DNA of 64,000 nucleotides from Paenibacillus cymbidii (lineage in GTDB: Bacteria > Bacillota > Bacilli > Paenibacillales > NBRC-103111). The DNA lies in the NCBI RefSeq assembly GCF_004764705.1, contig NZ_SHLX01000015.1:124001-188000 (forward strand), read 5' to 3'. The notes beneath the pieces are model-generated. The model made no database searches, was not told where the DNA came from, and was given only the letters and a program-made list of their open reading frames with translations. The first letter of the stretch is position 1. Each line of letters starts with the position of its first letter. Positions 34,355-42,510 of the stretch are shown piece after piece. Both the position numbers and the translations under genes were made by a program.

Positions 34355-36715
34355 TCAGAGCGGATAATGCCTGGCGACTTCCAGGTGCATCTTGCGGTAA
34401 TCGCCCGGCGTCGTCCCCGTCGTTTCCTTGAAGATGCGGATGAAGTAATTCACTTTGTTGTAACCGAGCATGTCGCAGATGTCCTGCAGCTTCATATCCG
34501 TTTCGAGCAGCAGCCGTTTGCTCGTTTCGATCCGGTAGCCGGTCAAGTATTCGAGGAAATTGACGCCCGTTTTCTCCTTGAAAATGCGGCTCAAGTAGGA
34601 CGGGTTCAAATGAAGCCGGTCCGCGACGGACGCCAGCGAAATCGGCTGGCCCGAGCTTTGCTCGATCAGGCGCAGCGCCTCGTCCACGTGAGCGTTCGAT
34701 TTGGCCTGCAGCGCCTCTTCGGCATACCGGCTCAGCTTGCGGATCAGCTCGCCGAACCAGGCGATCGTTTCGTCCGGATCTTGCTCTTGCAGCAGAACGG
34801 CGTAAAGGCTGGTTTTGCTTCCCGCGATTTGTTCCAGGTCGACGCTCAGGCCGTTCGCCGTTTCCATCAGGCCCACCAGCAGCTGCATGAACGAACGCTG
34901 CATGTGCCGGAACGGCAGCGGCCGAATGTCGCTCGTCAGCTCGGCGAACAGGCGCAGCGCATGATCGGTTTGCCCGATCATGATCGCGCGATGAAAGACG
35001 GCCTCCTTGTCCTTCGAATACGCAGCCATGACGCCGCTTTGCAGCCGCACATCGTCGAGCGAAATGATTTCCCCTTCGCCGTTCATCCGGCGGTACCGAA
35101 TCGCTTCGCCCGCCTCCTCGTACGCCCGCTTCATGTCGAGAATGTCGGCGCACGGGTAACCGATCCCGATCGTGCACGGCAAACGCAGCTCGCACAGCAC
35201 CGAATCGCGAATGCGTTCGGCAAGCTCGTATGCGCGTTTGGCTTCCGCCTGGCCGCATGCGACGACAACGGCGAACACCGATTCCCCGATATCGACCACA
35301 ATCCCCCGGCCCGTCTCCGCCACCGTCATCTCCAGCACGTCGCCAAGCCGCAGCCTGTCGAGGTTGCGGCTCTCCATATCCGCCCCCGTGCCGTGCGGCG
35401 GCTCTCCATATACAACCATCAGCGTCAAATCGCGCATCGGCAAATCGATGCCGAGGAACGCCATCCGTTCGGCGATTTCGTTCCTGTCGTACGTGTGGCC
35501 CCGCAGCAGCGACAGCAGAAACTTCTCCTTGTACGCAGGCAAACTTTCTTTCAGCCTGCCTTGCAAGCTTTCCCGGTCCGTAATCGCCCGCTCGAGACTC
35601 GTCCGGATCAGCTTCAGTTCGCCGAAGCGGCCGTCCGGCTGCGGCTGCCTGCTGTCGGCCCGATCGGCATGGCGCACGTAAGCGACAAGACTCGAGATCG
35701 GGTTGTACAAACTGCGCGACGCGAGCAGGACGAAAGCCCCCGTTGCCGCGACCAGCACAAACACGGTCGTTGCGATCAAGCCGCGCATGCGCGCGATGCC
35801 CTGGTACAGATCGCCCGGCGCTACGGCGTTCACGAACGTCCAGCCGAGCGCGGCCGACTTCTTGTACGTGACGAGCAGCTTCTTGCCGTCGGCGGCGCTG
35901 GCCGTTCCGCCCGTCGCCAAACCGGAGCCGATGCGCGCGGCGATGAGGCGCTCGCTGCCGCTGTCGCCGCCCGACAGCAGCACGTTGCCGTTCTCCGCCA
36001 GCACGAACGTGACGGCGTCGCTTTGCTTCTCGAGCTTCTTGACGATTTTCGCGTAGATCAGCTCCGCGTCCAGATTGACAATCAGCAGCGTATTCGGGTT
36101 CGGAGAATTGTAGACGACGGGAATGATCTGCTTCGTCTCCGGGTCGCCGGCTTGCCGCTGCAGGCTTCGCGCGTCCAGGAAGAACGGATATTTCGCGATG
36201 CCGGCGGAAATGCCTTCGGCCGCTTCGGGATACGGCAAATCCTCCGTACGCGACGAGCCGTAGGAATCGAGCGCGATGTCCTTCGCATAATCGACGTACT
36301 GGACGGAGTGGATGAAGTCGTTGGAACTTTTTAAGGCGTCCAGGTTCCACAGCAGCTTCTTCTTGATCGCCAGGTAACGCTCCAGCGTCGGCAAATCTTC
36401 CTTGTTGAGGCTGCCGGACAGCTGCTCGTAGTAATTGCCGCGGGGAAAAACCGCAAAGTCGCGCACCGAGCTGTCGAGCGTAAACTGCTCGAAGTTTTTG
36501 CCGATTTGTTTGATGACCAGCTCAACCGCATTGGCCGTTTGATCCAGGTAGCTGGCGTTTGCCAAATGAAGCTCGTCTTTCATCGATTCCCGCATCTTGA
36601 AATCGAGAAAGAAGCTTACGGCCAGCAGCGGCAGCAAAGAAACGAGCAGCGACAACGCGATCAGTTTGAGGTAAAAATGTTTGTTGCGCGCGGCATTGCG
36701 AATTTTGTCGTACAT
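34355..36715 (-). CDS. Membrane-bound Cache/AraC-family regulator (YesS-like), copy 1
   Basis: A 786-residue one-component regulator. Membrane segment 1 covers about residues 14-34 and segment 2 about 290-312; between them lies an extracellular Cache-like sensor domain. A linker and a degenerate cyclase-like central region follow (ERMAFLGIDL, VVVACGQAEAKRAYELAERI, CTIGIGYPCADI). The last 100 residues are the AraC domain, with recognition helices LNPSYLSRIFKEKTG and NKVNYFIRIFKETTG. The frame is open far upstream to 37348; the ATG at 36715 was chosen for AAGGGGG seven bases before and because membrane segment 1 follows. It lies after the oxidoreductase at 36754 (38 bases) and before the binding protein it probably controls. 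Confidence 0.88.
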   Translation of the reverse strand: MYDKIRNAARNKHFYLKLIALSLLVSLLPLLAVSFFLDFKMRESMKDELHLANASYLDQTANAVELVIKQIGKNFEQFTLDSSVRDFAVFPRGNYYEQLSGSLNKEDLPTLERYLAIKKKLLWNLDALKSSNDFIHSVQYVDYAKDIALDSYGSSRTEDLPYPEAAEGISAGIAKYPFFLDARSLQRQAGDPETKQIIPVVYNSPNPNTLLIVNLDAELIYAKIVKKLEKQSDAVTFVLAENGNVLLSGGDSGSERLIAARIGSGLATGGTASAADGKKLLVTYKKSAALGWTFVNAVAPGDLYQGIARMRGLIATTVFVLVAATGAFVLLASRSLYNPISSLVAYVRHADRADSRQPQPDGRFGELKLIRTSLERAITDRESLQGRLKESLPAYKEKFLLSLLRGHTYDRNEIAERMAFLGIDLPMRDLTLMVVYGEPPHGTGADMESRNLDRLRLGDVLEMTVAETGRGIVVDIGESVFAVVVACGQAEAKRAYELAERIRDSVLCELRLPCTIGIGYPCADILDMKRAYEEAGEAIRYRRMNGEGEIISLDDVRLQSGVMAAYSKDKEAVFHRAIMIGQTDHALRLFAELTSDIRPLPFRHMQRSFMQLLVGLMETANGLSVDLEQIAGSKTSLYAVLLQEQDPDETIAWFGELIRKLSRYAEEALQAKSNAHVDEALRLIEQSSGQPISLASVADRLHLNPSYLSRIFKEKTGVNFLEYLTGYRIETSKRLLLETDMKLQDICDMLGYNKVNYFIRIFKETTGTTPGDYRKMHLEVARHYPL

Positions 36716-36753
36716 GTGCATGCCCCCTTGTATCGGTCTTCCCCGCTTCCCCG

Positions 36754-37797
36754 TCAACGGTATTGATCCGGCAACAGCGCCGGCGGCTTGAGCGGATCGA
36801 CCGGCTCCGTCCGGCCGCTGACGGCGCTTCGCTCCGCTGCGGCGAGCGTTCCCGTCAGCATGCCGCTCTGGCGATAGCTGAACGGCCAGTCGCATTTGCC
36901 TTGCGCCGCGTCGAGGAACGTATTGATTTCCGCTGCATATGTCGCTTCCAGCCGCTCCGCTATCGTCCCGCATTGCAAGGTGTCGTCGATGCCGCGACCG
37001 GGAAGCCGGCGCACGATCGATCCCGCCGCGAGATCGAACTCGACGATGCCGTTCGAGCCGACGGCGATGCCTTGGCGCACCGTCTGCGGGCTGGCCATCA
37101 GCACTGCCAGTTGGCCGGTCGCGCCGCTCTCCAGCTCCATCTGCAAGCACCATGTATCTTCCGAGTCCATGGTCAGCCCGCCCCTGCGTCCGACCGTACC
37201 GGATACCGCGCGCGGCTCGCCGAACACGTAACCGAGGCCGATCAGCTCGAACGGCACCATTTCCCTGCCGGGCGCGGTGCTGCGTCGGCGCGCATAATAT
37301 TCCGCTCCTTCGCCGGGATGCCAGCCGGGCGCGTCGACGGACAGGCACATCGCATACGCATGCAGCTTGCCGAGATCTTCCCGGACGACATCGTGCAACC
37401 GCTGCACGACGGGCAGAAAATAAAACGTGCAGGAAGGCGCCGCCACAATCCCCTTCTCGCGGACGGCCCGTTCAACGACCGTGTAATCGTACGTCCAGAT
37501 GTCGGCCTCGCTGAAAAAGGACAATCCCTGTTGCATCGCCAGCTCCACATAAGGCGCATGCGCATCCGGCGGCGTGGAAATCACGATCGCGTCCGGCCCC
37601 CAGGCGAGCGCTTCCTCAGGCGTGGCGAAGCCGGGGATGCCGAACCGGTTCGCGGCCGCTTCGCGTCTGTCGTCTCTCGCCTCGAGCAGCGCCAGCTGCA
37701 CGTCCCCGCGTGCGTCCCGGCGAGCGCTCAAATCCCGCAGCCTTCTCGTTCCCATCGACCCCGAACCGATTTGCAGCACCTTGCTGATTTCGCCCAT
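36754..37797 (-). CDS. Gfo/Idh/MocA-family oxidoreductase (divergent from gntR)
   Basis: A 347-residue member with a Rossmann motif VLQIGSGSMGTRRLRDL (about residues 7-23). The usual EKP hallmark is replaced by FFSEADIWTYDY (about 93-104), so the catalytic Lys is missing. This, with a C-terminal region containing RQGIAVGSNGIVEFDL, places it in an atypical subgroup, and dehydrogenase activity should not be assumed. GGAGG precedes the ATG at some distance. It forms an operon with the Cache/AraC regulator. Its promoter shares the intergenic region with the divergent GntR gene, where a duplicated 17-bp operator covers both -10 sites. Confidence 0.78.
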   Translation of the reverse strand: MGEISKVLQIGSGSMGTRRLRDLSARRDARGDVQLALLEARDDRREAAANRFGIPGFATPEEALAWGPDAIVISTPPDAHAPYVELAMQQGLSFFSEADIWTYDYTVVERAVREKGIVAAPSCTFYFLPVVQRLHDVVREDLGKLHAYAMCLSVDAPGWHPGEGAEYYARRRSTAPGREMVPFELIGLGYVFGEPRAVSGTVGRRGGLTMDSEDTWCLQMELESGATGQLAVLMASPQTVRQGIAVGSNGIVEFDLAAGSIVRRLPGRGIDDTLQCGTIAERLEATYAAEINTFLDAAQGKCDWPFSYRQSGMLTGTLAAAERSAVSGRTEPVDPLKPPALLPDQYR

Positions 37798-37829
37798 TTG
37801 CCATTCCTCCCGCGGAACTTGATATGTTT

Positions 37830-37846
37830 AAGGTATATTATACTTT
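37830..37846 (-). promoter_or_regulatory. GntR-type operator, copy 1, over the -10 of the oxidoreductase/regulator operon
   Basis: AAGGTATATTATACTTT is a near-palindrome centred at 37838. On the minus strand it contains TATAAT (37837-37842), the likely -10 for the gene starting at 37797. It matches the second copy at 37986-38002 at nearly every position when that copy is read on the other strand. Confidence 0.65.
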
Positions 37847-37965
37847 CATAACCTTCACTATCTTTACGAGTATGATCGTATCCGACGGATTGACGTTAGT
37901 CAATGCTTTGTTTTAACGAAATTGCCGGCAAATCGGGAGGGGTTTCGGCCGATGAAAAGGGAGGG

Positions 37966-38002
37966 TTGTCGCGGCGGATGAGGTTCAAGTATAATATACT
38001 TG
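37966..38002 (+). promoter_or_regulatory. gntR promoter with operator copy 2
   Basis: -35 TTGTCG (37966-37971), 18 bases, -10 TATAAT (37990-37995). The -10 lies inside the perfect palindrome CAAGTATAATATACTTG (37986-38002). This fits autorepression by the FadR-type regulator encoded just downstream. A separate inverted repeat ATTGACGTTAGTCAAT lies at 37889-37904, between the two operators. Confidence 0.65.
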
Positions 38003-38032
38003 TTATTGCTACTTTTAGCGGAAGATGTGATC

Positions 38033-38713
38033 GTGTTGTCGAATGTGTTGTTGTCCGATATTGTCACCGAACGGATTAAAGCTTATATTGTCGCCAATCG
38101 GCTCGCTCCCGGCGACCGGCTCCCGAACGAAAAGGAGTTGGTCGAGAAGTTCGCCGTCAGCCGGACGGTGGTGCGCGAGTCGCTGAAGGCGCTGCACATG
38201 GTCGACGTCGTCCGCATCAAGTCGGGCGACGGCTTGTTCGTCGGCGAACCGTCGCTGAAGAGCGTCGCCAGCCACGTCTTTTACCAGTGGAAGCACGACG
38301 CGCGCAAAATGCGCGAGCTGCTCGACACGCGCATCGTGTTGGAGCAGGGCGCCGTCGAAATGGCGATCCGGCATAACGACGCGCGGCTGATTGAGGCGAT
38401 GGAGCAATGGAATCGGCGGCTCCAAGCGGAAGAGGTCGACCCCGATGAGGGCGACCTCGGCTTTCACCGCGCCTTGTTCGCGGCGACCGGCAATGGCGTT
38501 TATGCGCAGCTTAGCGATATATTGACCGACTTCTTCCACGCCCCTGCCGCCCGGGGACGGATCGCCGAGCCGGTCTGGAAGGACGCTTGCGAGGAGCACG
38601 CGGAGATTGTCGCCGCCATCCGGCGCAAAAACGTCAAAGTGGCCAAACAAATGATGGCCCTGCACCTGGAAACGCTGCGCGCCGCCATTCCGGAGCAGCG
38701 CGGAACAGTCTGA
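38033..38713 (+). CDS. GntR-family (FadR subfamily) transcriptional regulator
   Basis: A 226-residue regulator. The winged helix-turn-helix is at about residues 8-68 (RIKAYIVANRLAPGDRLPNE, FAVSRTVVRESLKAL, IKSGDGLFV). The FadR/FCD effector domain is all-helical (about 90-220), with metal-ligand candidates in DLGFHRALF (Asp/His) and the later ACEEHAEIVAAI and QMMALHLE His residues. The start is uncertain: GTG at 38033 has GCGGAAG about 9 bases upstream, and the frame is open from 38000. It is divergent from the oxidoreductase/AraC operon, which it probably controls together with itself. Confidence 0.88.
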   Translation: MLSNVLLSDIVTERIKAYIVANRLAPGDRLPNEKELVEKFAVSRTVVRESLKALHMVDVVRIKSGDGLFVGEPSLKSVASHVFYQWKHDARKMRELLDTRIVLEQGAVEMAIRHNDARLIEAMEQWNRRLQAEEVDPDEGDLGFHRALFAATGNGVYAQLSDILTDFFHAPAARGRIAEPVWKDACEEHAEIVAAIRRKNVKVAKQMMALHLETLRAAIPEQRGTV

Positions 38714-38735
38714 CGCGGCTGATCGCGAGTATCGA

Positions 38736-39635
38736 TCATAACGGCTGGTGCCGAAACAGCTCGAGCACCCGCTGCTGCTCCTCGGGATCGAGCCCCTTGC
38801 CGTCGCAATAGTCGGCATTATGCAGGAGCTCTTGTACATCCGTCGTTCCCGTCAAGGTAACCGATATATCCGGACAACTGATGCAGAAGCGCATGGCGGC
38901 TTCAACCAGCCCTCCCGGACCGGCCGATTTGCGCAAAAACGATATTTTTTCCATTCTGGCTTGCGACTCGGTTACCAGTTCCCCGTTCCGGTCAAGAAAG
39001 GGAGCCGGCTGGTCGGCCAAAATCCCCATCCACAGCGGACTGGCCAGCACAACGCCGATTCGATTGTGCCGCGTGTGGGGAAACAGCCATTCGTCGGCGC
39101 TCTGATCGATCAACGTATACGTCCCGAACGGTTGAATCGCGTCGATCGTCCCGTCCTGAACATAAGGCTCGATGGAACGGGCTTTCCTCCCGCTCACGCC
39201 GATAAAACGAATCTTCCCTTGCTCCTGCAGCTTCTTCAGCGCGGGGAGCGTCTCGCTGCGAACCCGCTCGTCCCCAGCATTTTCCAGCGAATGGATCTGC
39301 ATCAGATCGATATGATCCATACGCAGCAGCTGCAGGCTGCGCTCCACCGATTGGATCGTCCGCTCATAGGAGTACGAGTCGCTCCCATGGCCCTTGCCTA
39401 CCTTGCTCGCCACAATCGCCTGATTCCGCCGTCCTTTCAGAGCGAGGCCGATTCGTCTTTCGCTTTCCCCGTATGAAGCAGCCGTGTCGATAAAGGTAAT
39501 GCCCCGATCCAGCGCGGCATGCACCAACGTCTCGGCTTGCCGATCCGACACCGCCTGCTGTTCTCCCATATTGGCTCCTCCGAGTCCCAAGCGGGATACC
39601 CGCAGCCCCGTTCTGCCCAGTTCGCTGTACTGCAT
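38736..39635 (-). CDS. Aldo/keto reductase
   Basis: A 299-residue NADPH-dependent reductase of the (beta/alpha)8 AKR fold. It begins MQYSELGRTGLRVSRLGLGG. Catalytic residues are visible: D in GITFIDTAASYG (about 50), Y in AASYG (about 55), K in IVASKVGKG (about 79) and H in LMQIHSLEN (about 115). GAGG lies just before the ATG. It is convergent with gntR, 22 bases away, and appears monocistronic. Substrate unknown; presumably a sugar or an aldehyde given the surroundings. Confidence 0.9.
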   Translation of the reverse strand: MQYSELGRTGLRVSRLGLGGANMGEQQAVSDRQAETLVHAALDRGITFIDTAASYGESERRIGLALKGRRNQAIVASKVGKGHGSDSYSYERTIQSVERSLQLLRMDHIDLMQIHSLENAGDERVRSETLPALKKLQEQGKIRFIGVSGRKARSIEPYVQDGTIDAIQPFGTYTLIDQSADEWLFPHTRHNRIGVVLASPLWMGILADQPAPFLDRNGELVTESQARMEKISFLRKSAGPGGLVEAAMRFCISCPDISVTLTGTTDVQELLHNADYCDGKGLDPEEQQRVLELFRHQPL

Positions 39636-39828
39636 CGTGCCTCAACTCCCGTTCTGTGGATTATTCCTCCCGCTGCCGCCGCTCCAGGAAGCCCTTCAAA
39701 ATCAAAATATAAAACATACTGGTCAGATAAGGCAATATCAGTATAGCCTTGTTTTCCGGATTTTCCGAACGATATATCCATGCCATCTGTGTCACAGGAG
39801 CGTTTTCCCCGCCTCATCGTCGGTCGGA

Positions 39829-39862
39829 GCGAAATAGGCCATAAAAGATGGCCTATTTTCGC
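39829..39862. repeat. Lone hairpin of the four-hairpin family (copy E)
   Basis: GCGAAATAGGCCAT...ATGGCCTATTTTCGC forms a stem of about 15 pairs and matches hairpin 1 of copy D. The other three hairpins are absent. It lies in the divergent gap between the aldo/keto reductase and a binding-protein gene. Confidence 0.85.
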
Positions 39863-39933
39863 CATCTCCTTCCTGCTCCGCGTTAACCAGACAACAACCG
39901 CTCGCTTGCTGCCGCTAAACTTGAATTGAAAAT

Positions 39934-39962
39934 TTGATTGCAGCAACAATGGAAGCTATGTT
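39934..39962 (+). promoter_or_regulatory. Putative promoter of the decayed transporter cluster
   Basis: TTGATT (39934-39939), a 17-base spacer and TATGTT (39957-39962), about 90 bases upstream of the binding-protein start. No TTGTCA-N7-GGCA box is present here, so this cluster is outside that regulon. Confidence 0.45.
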
Positions 39963-40052
39963 ACTATTCATTCCGAGTAATTGCATAGGATTTTGCACAT
40001 TAACATTTTGCCCCAATTTGGATTTATCGCTACCTCTTTAAGAAGGTGCCCC

Positions 40053-41525
40053 ATGAGCAAATTTGTCTTGTCCCCAAACGAAAACGCCAAGTTTTTGCTG
40101 CGCAACGTCTCCGTCGTCGTCCTCGGATTGTTCGCGAATCAACTGCTGGAGACATTCGGCGGCATCGCCCTGGGCGCATGCGGCTCGAACGCCGCCAAAG
40201 ATTCGGGCAGCTCGCCGTCGGCAAGCGCAGGCGCTAGCGCAAGCCCATCGCCGTCCGCCGCCAATGCAGCTGCGCAGGAGAAAACCAAACTCGCCTACTG
40301 GACGGCGGAACGGGGACGCGCCGACTTCCTCAAGGACACCGTCAAGCGTTACAACGAAACGAATAAAGACAACATCGAAGTGGAAATTACCATCTTCGCG
40401 GACAATTACGCGCAAGCGGTCGATGCGGCTTATGCGGGCGGAACAGCGCCGGACATTATTAACGTCTCGGGTGTCGGCACGCTGGGCACGCTCGTGGCCA
40501 AAAACTATCTGGAGCCGCTCGACAGTTATTTGACGCCGGAACTGAAGAAGCAGAACGAAAGCCTGCTTAAGGAAGGCGTCAACACGCTGCAGGGGAAAAT
40601 TTATTCGCTTCCGAACCAGGGTTCGACTTACCGCCTGCTCTACAATGTCGATCTGTTGAACAAGGCAGGATATGCCAAACCGCCGGAAACGCTCGACGAA
40701 CTGGTCGATGCAGCCAAGAAGATTACCCAGGCCGGCAAGGCGGAAGGCGTATACGGCTTCGCTTTGCCTTACAAGTCTCCTGCCAGTGCGCTGAGCCGGT
40801 CCGCTGCGGTAATCGCGTCTTTGACCGGCTATGAGAAATCCGGGTTCGATTTCAAAACCGGCAAATACGACTTCAGCGGCTACGCCGAGATCATTCAGGC
40901 GTTCCGGCAAATGTGGGTCGACGGCAGCACGTTCCCGGGTTCGGAATCGACGGACATCGATCCGCTGAAAGCCCAGTTTGCGGAAGGAAAGATCGGCTTC
41001 CTGCTCTCCTCCTCCAACGAGCCTGGCGTGTTCAAGACGCAATTTCCGGCCAAAATCAAGTGGGCGGCCGCAACCGTGCCGACAGGCAAAGGGGTGCGGG
41101 GCGGCGCCGCGTATATGACCGGCGGAACCTGGTACGGCATAAGCAAACAATCGAAGAACAAAGATAAAGCCTGGAAATTCCTCTCCTACATGTACGGCGA
41201 TCAAGTGTTGACGGAGTCGCAGGAGGTTGCCGGTTGGTTGTCCATGGTTCCTGCCATTGTGGCGAAAGCGAAGCTGCCGGATATTCCGGGCACCGAATAT
41301 TTCCTGCCGGGCAAATACGACGCGATTTGGCCGCAGCCGCCGGAAAATATCGTGCCGGAAGGAAAAAACTCCGATCAAGCGTTCGTCGACTATATTATCG
41401 CCGGAGGCAATCTGGATAAAATCATCCAGGGCCTGAATGACAGCTACAACGCCGCGCTGAGCCGTTCCGGCCAGAAGGTAACGCCCAATCCTTCCTTCAA
41501 CCCGTCGCAGCTTCAGCAGAAATAA
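40053..41525 (+). CDS. Extracellular sugar-binding lipoprotein with an odd N-terminus
   Basis: A 490-residue CUT1-type binding protein (family 1, MalE/UgpB-like). The mature part is normal: KLAYWTAERGRADFLKDTVK, GTAPDIINVSGVGTLG, YNVDLLNKAGYAKPPETLDE, MTGGTWYGIS. A lipobox LGAC (Cys about 49) is followed by a Ser/Ala/Pro-rich linker. Residues 1-37 (SPNENAKFLL, FANQLLETFGG) are too long and polar for a lipoprotein signal and look more like the start of a membrane transporter, so the 5' end may be chimeric. AAGAAGGTG precedes the ATG. Next in the operon come a large hairpin, an intact permease and a broken permease. Confidence 0.8.
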   Translation: MSKFVLSPNENAKFLLRNVSVVVLGLFANQLLETFGGIALGACGSNAAKDSGSSPSASAGASASPSPSAANAAAQEKTKLAYWTAERGRADFLKDTVKRYNETNKDNIEVEITIFADNYAQAVDAAYAGGTAPDIINVSGVGTLGTLVAKNYLEPLDSYLTPELKKQNESLLKEGVNTLQGKIYSLPNQGSTYRLLYNVDLLNKAGYAKPPETLDELVDAAKKITQAGKAEGVYGFALPYKSPASALSRSAAVIASLTGYEKSGFDFKTGKYDFSGYAEIIQAFRQMWVDGSTFPGSESTDIDPLKAQFAEGKIGFLLSSSNEPGVFKTQFPAKIKWAAATVPTGKGVRGGAAYMTGGTWYGISKQSKNKDKAWKFLSYMYGDQVLTESQEVAGWLSMVPAIVAKAKLPDIPGTEYFLPGKYDAIWPQPPENIVPEGKNSDQAFVDYIIAGGNLDKIIQGLNDSYNAALSRSGQKVTPNPSFNPSQLQQK

Positions 41526-41579
41526 CGTTTCCGGCGACCATAAAGGGGCCAATCGGCCCCTTTATGGTCGCCGGAAACG
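41526..41579 (+). other. Perfect 25-bp-stem hairpin between binding-protein and permease genes
   Basis: CGTTTCCGGCGACCATAAAG plus GGGCC (41526-41550) is followed by loop AATC and the exact reverse complement (41555-41579). The hairpin starts directly after the stop codon and ends just before the permease's AAAGGAG site. It lacks a following T-run, so it is more likely a 3'-end protector or partial attenuator giving more binding protein than permease. Confidence 0.9.
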
Positions 41580-41595
41580 GAAAGGAGCCTGACCG

Positions 41596-42498
41596 ATGGC
41601 ACATTGGCGGGATCGCTGGAAGGCCTATCTTTTTCTTGCGCCCAGTGCGTGTTTGACGCTTGTCTTCTCCGTTTACCCCGTGCTGTGGGTATTCCGCTTC
41701 ATGTTCTACGAATACCGCGGCTACGGCACACCGAAATTTACCGGGCTGTACAACTTCCACAGGCTGTTCCGGGACGATCAATTCCGGGATGCGCTGTGGA
41801 ATACGCTGCAATTCGCTTCCGGCAAGCTGATCCTGACGATGCCGATTGCTTTGGTGCTGGCGGTTATTCTTAACGGCAAGCTGCGAGGCAGAAGCTTGCT
41901 GCGCATCTTGTTTTTTATGCCGACCGTCATCAGCGTTTCGATCATGTCCGTCGTTTTCTATATCATCTTCAACTCGTACAACGGGCTGCTCAACCAATAT
42001 TTGCTCAAATTCGGCGTAGTCTCCGGACCCGTCGCATGGCTCGGCTCCGAACACGCGATGCTGACCGTCATTCTCGTTGCGGTCTGGGGAGCGATCGGAA
42101 ACAACATGCTGCTCTTCCTTGCCGGACTCCAGGGCATCCCCCGGGACGTATACGAAAGCGCGTCGCTCGACGGGGCGGGCGCGTGGCAGAAATTCCGCTT
42201 CATCACGATTCCGATGCTCGGACCGGTGCTGCAGATCATCATGATGCTCGCCATCATTTCGTCCCTGAAAGGATACGAGGGCATCATGGTATTGACGGGA
42301 GGAGGGCCGGCGGGCACCACGAACGTGCTTTATTTGTATTTGTTCAAAATGTTGTTCCCGATCTCTTCGGCCGGCGGGCCGACGACACAGGAAATCCGCT
42401 ACGGCAGTTCGGTAGGCTTCGTCATCGCCATCCTGATCGGCATCGTGACGGCAGTGTACTACTTCCTCTCCCGCAGGCTGAACCGCATGCACGAATAA
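41596..42498 (+). CDS. Sugar ABC transporter permease, MalF/UgpA type
   Basis: A 300-residue CUT1 permease that looks intact. It has six hydrophobic segments, the family start (KAYLFLAPSACLTLVFSVYP) and the EAA-type loop GIPRDVYESASLDGAGAWQK (about residue 183). AAAGGAG lies before the ATG at 41596. Its partner permease downstream is truncated, so a working heterodimer cannot be made from this operon alone. Confidence 0.9.
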   Translation: MAHWRDRWKAYLFLAPSACLTLVFSVYPVLWVFRFMFYEYRGYGTPKFTGLYNFHRLFRDDQFRDALWNTLQFASGKLILTMPIALVLAVILNGKLRGRSLLRILFFMPTVISVSIMSVVFYIIFNSYNGLLNQYLLKFGVVSGPVAWLGSEHAMLTVILVAVWGAIGNNMLLFLAGLQGIPRDVYESASLDGAGAWQKFRFITIPMLGPVLQIIMMLAIISSLKGYEGIMVLTGGGPAGTTNVLYLYLFKMLFPISSAGGPTTQEIRYGSSVGFVIAILIGIVTAVYYFLSRRLNRMHE

Positions 42499-42510
42499 AG
42501 GAGACTCGCC

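Noticed and set aside
34355..37348. A 997-residue version of the first Cache/AraC regulator
   Set aside because: The extra 211 residues are the antisense-free frame across the oxidoreductase gene; the membrane segment and ribosome site place the start at 36715.
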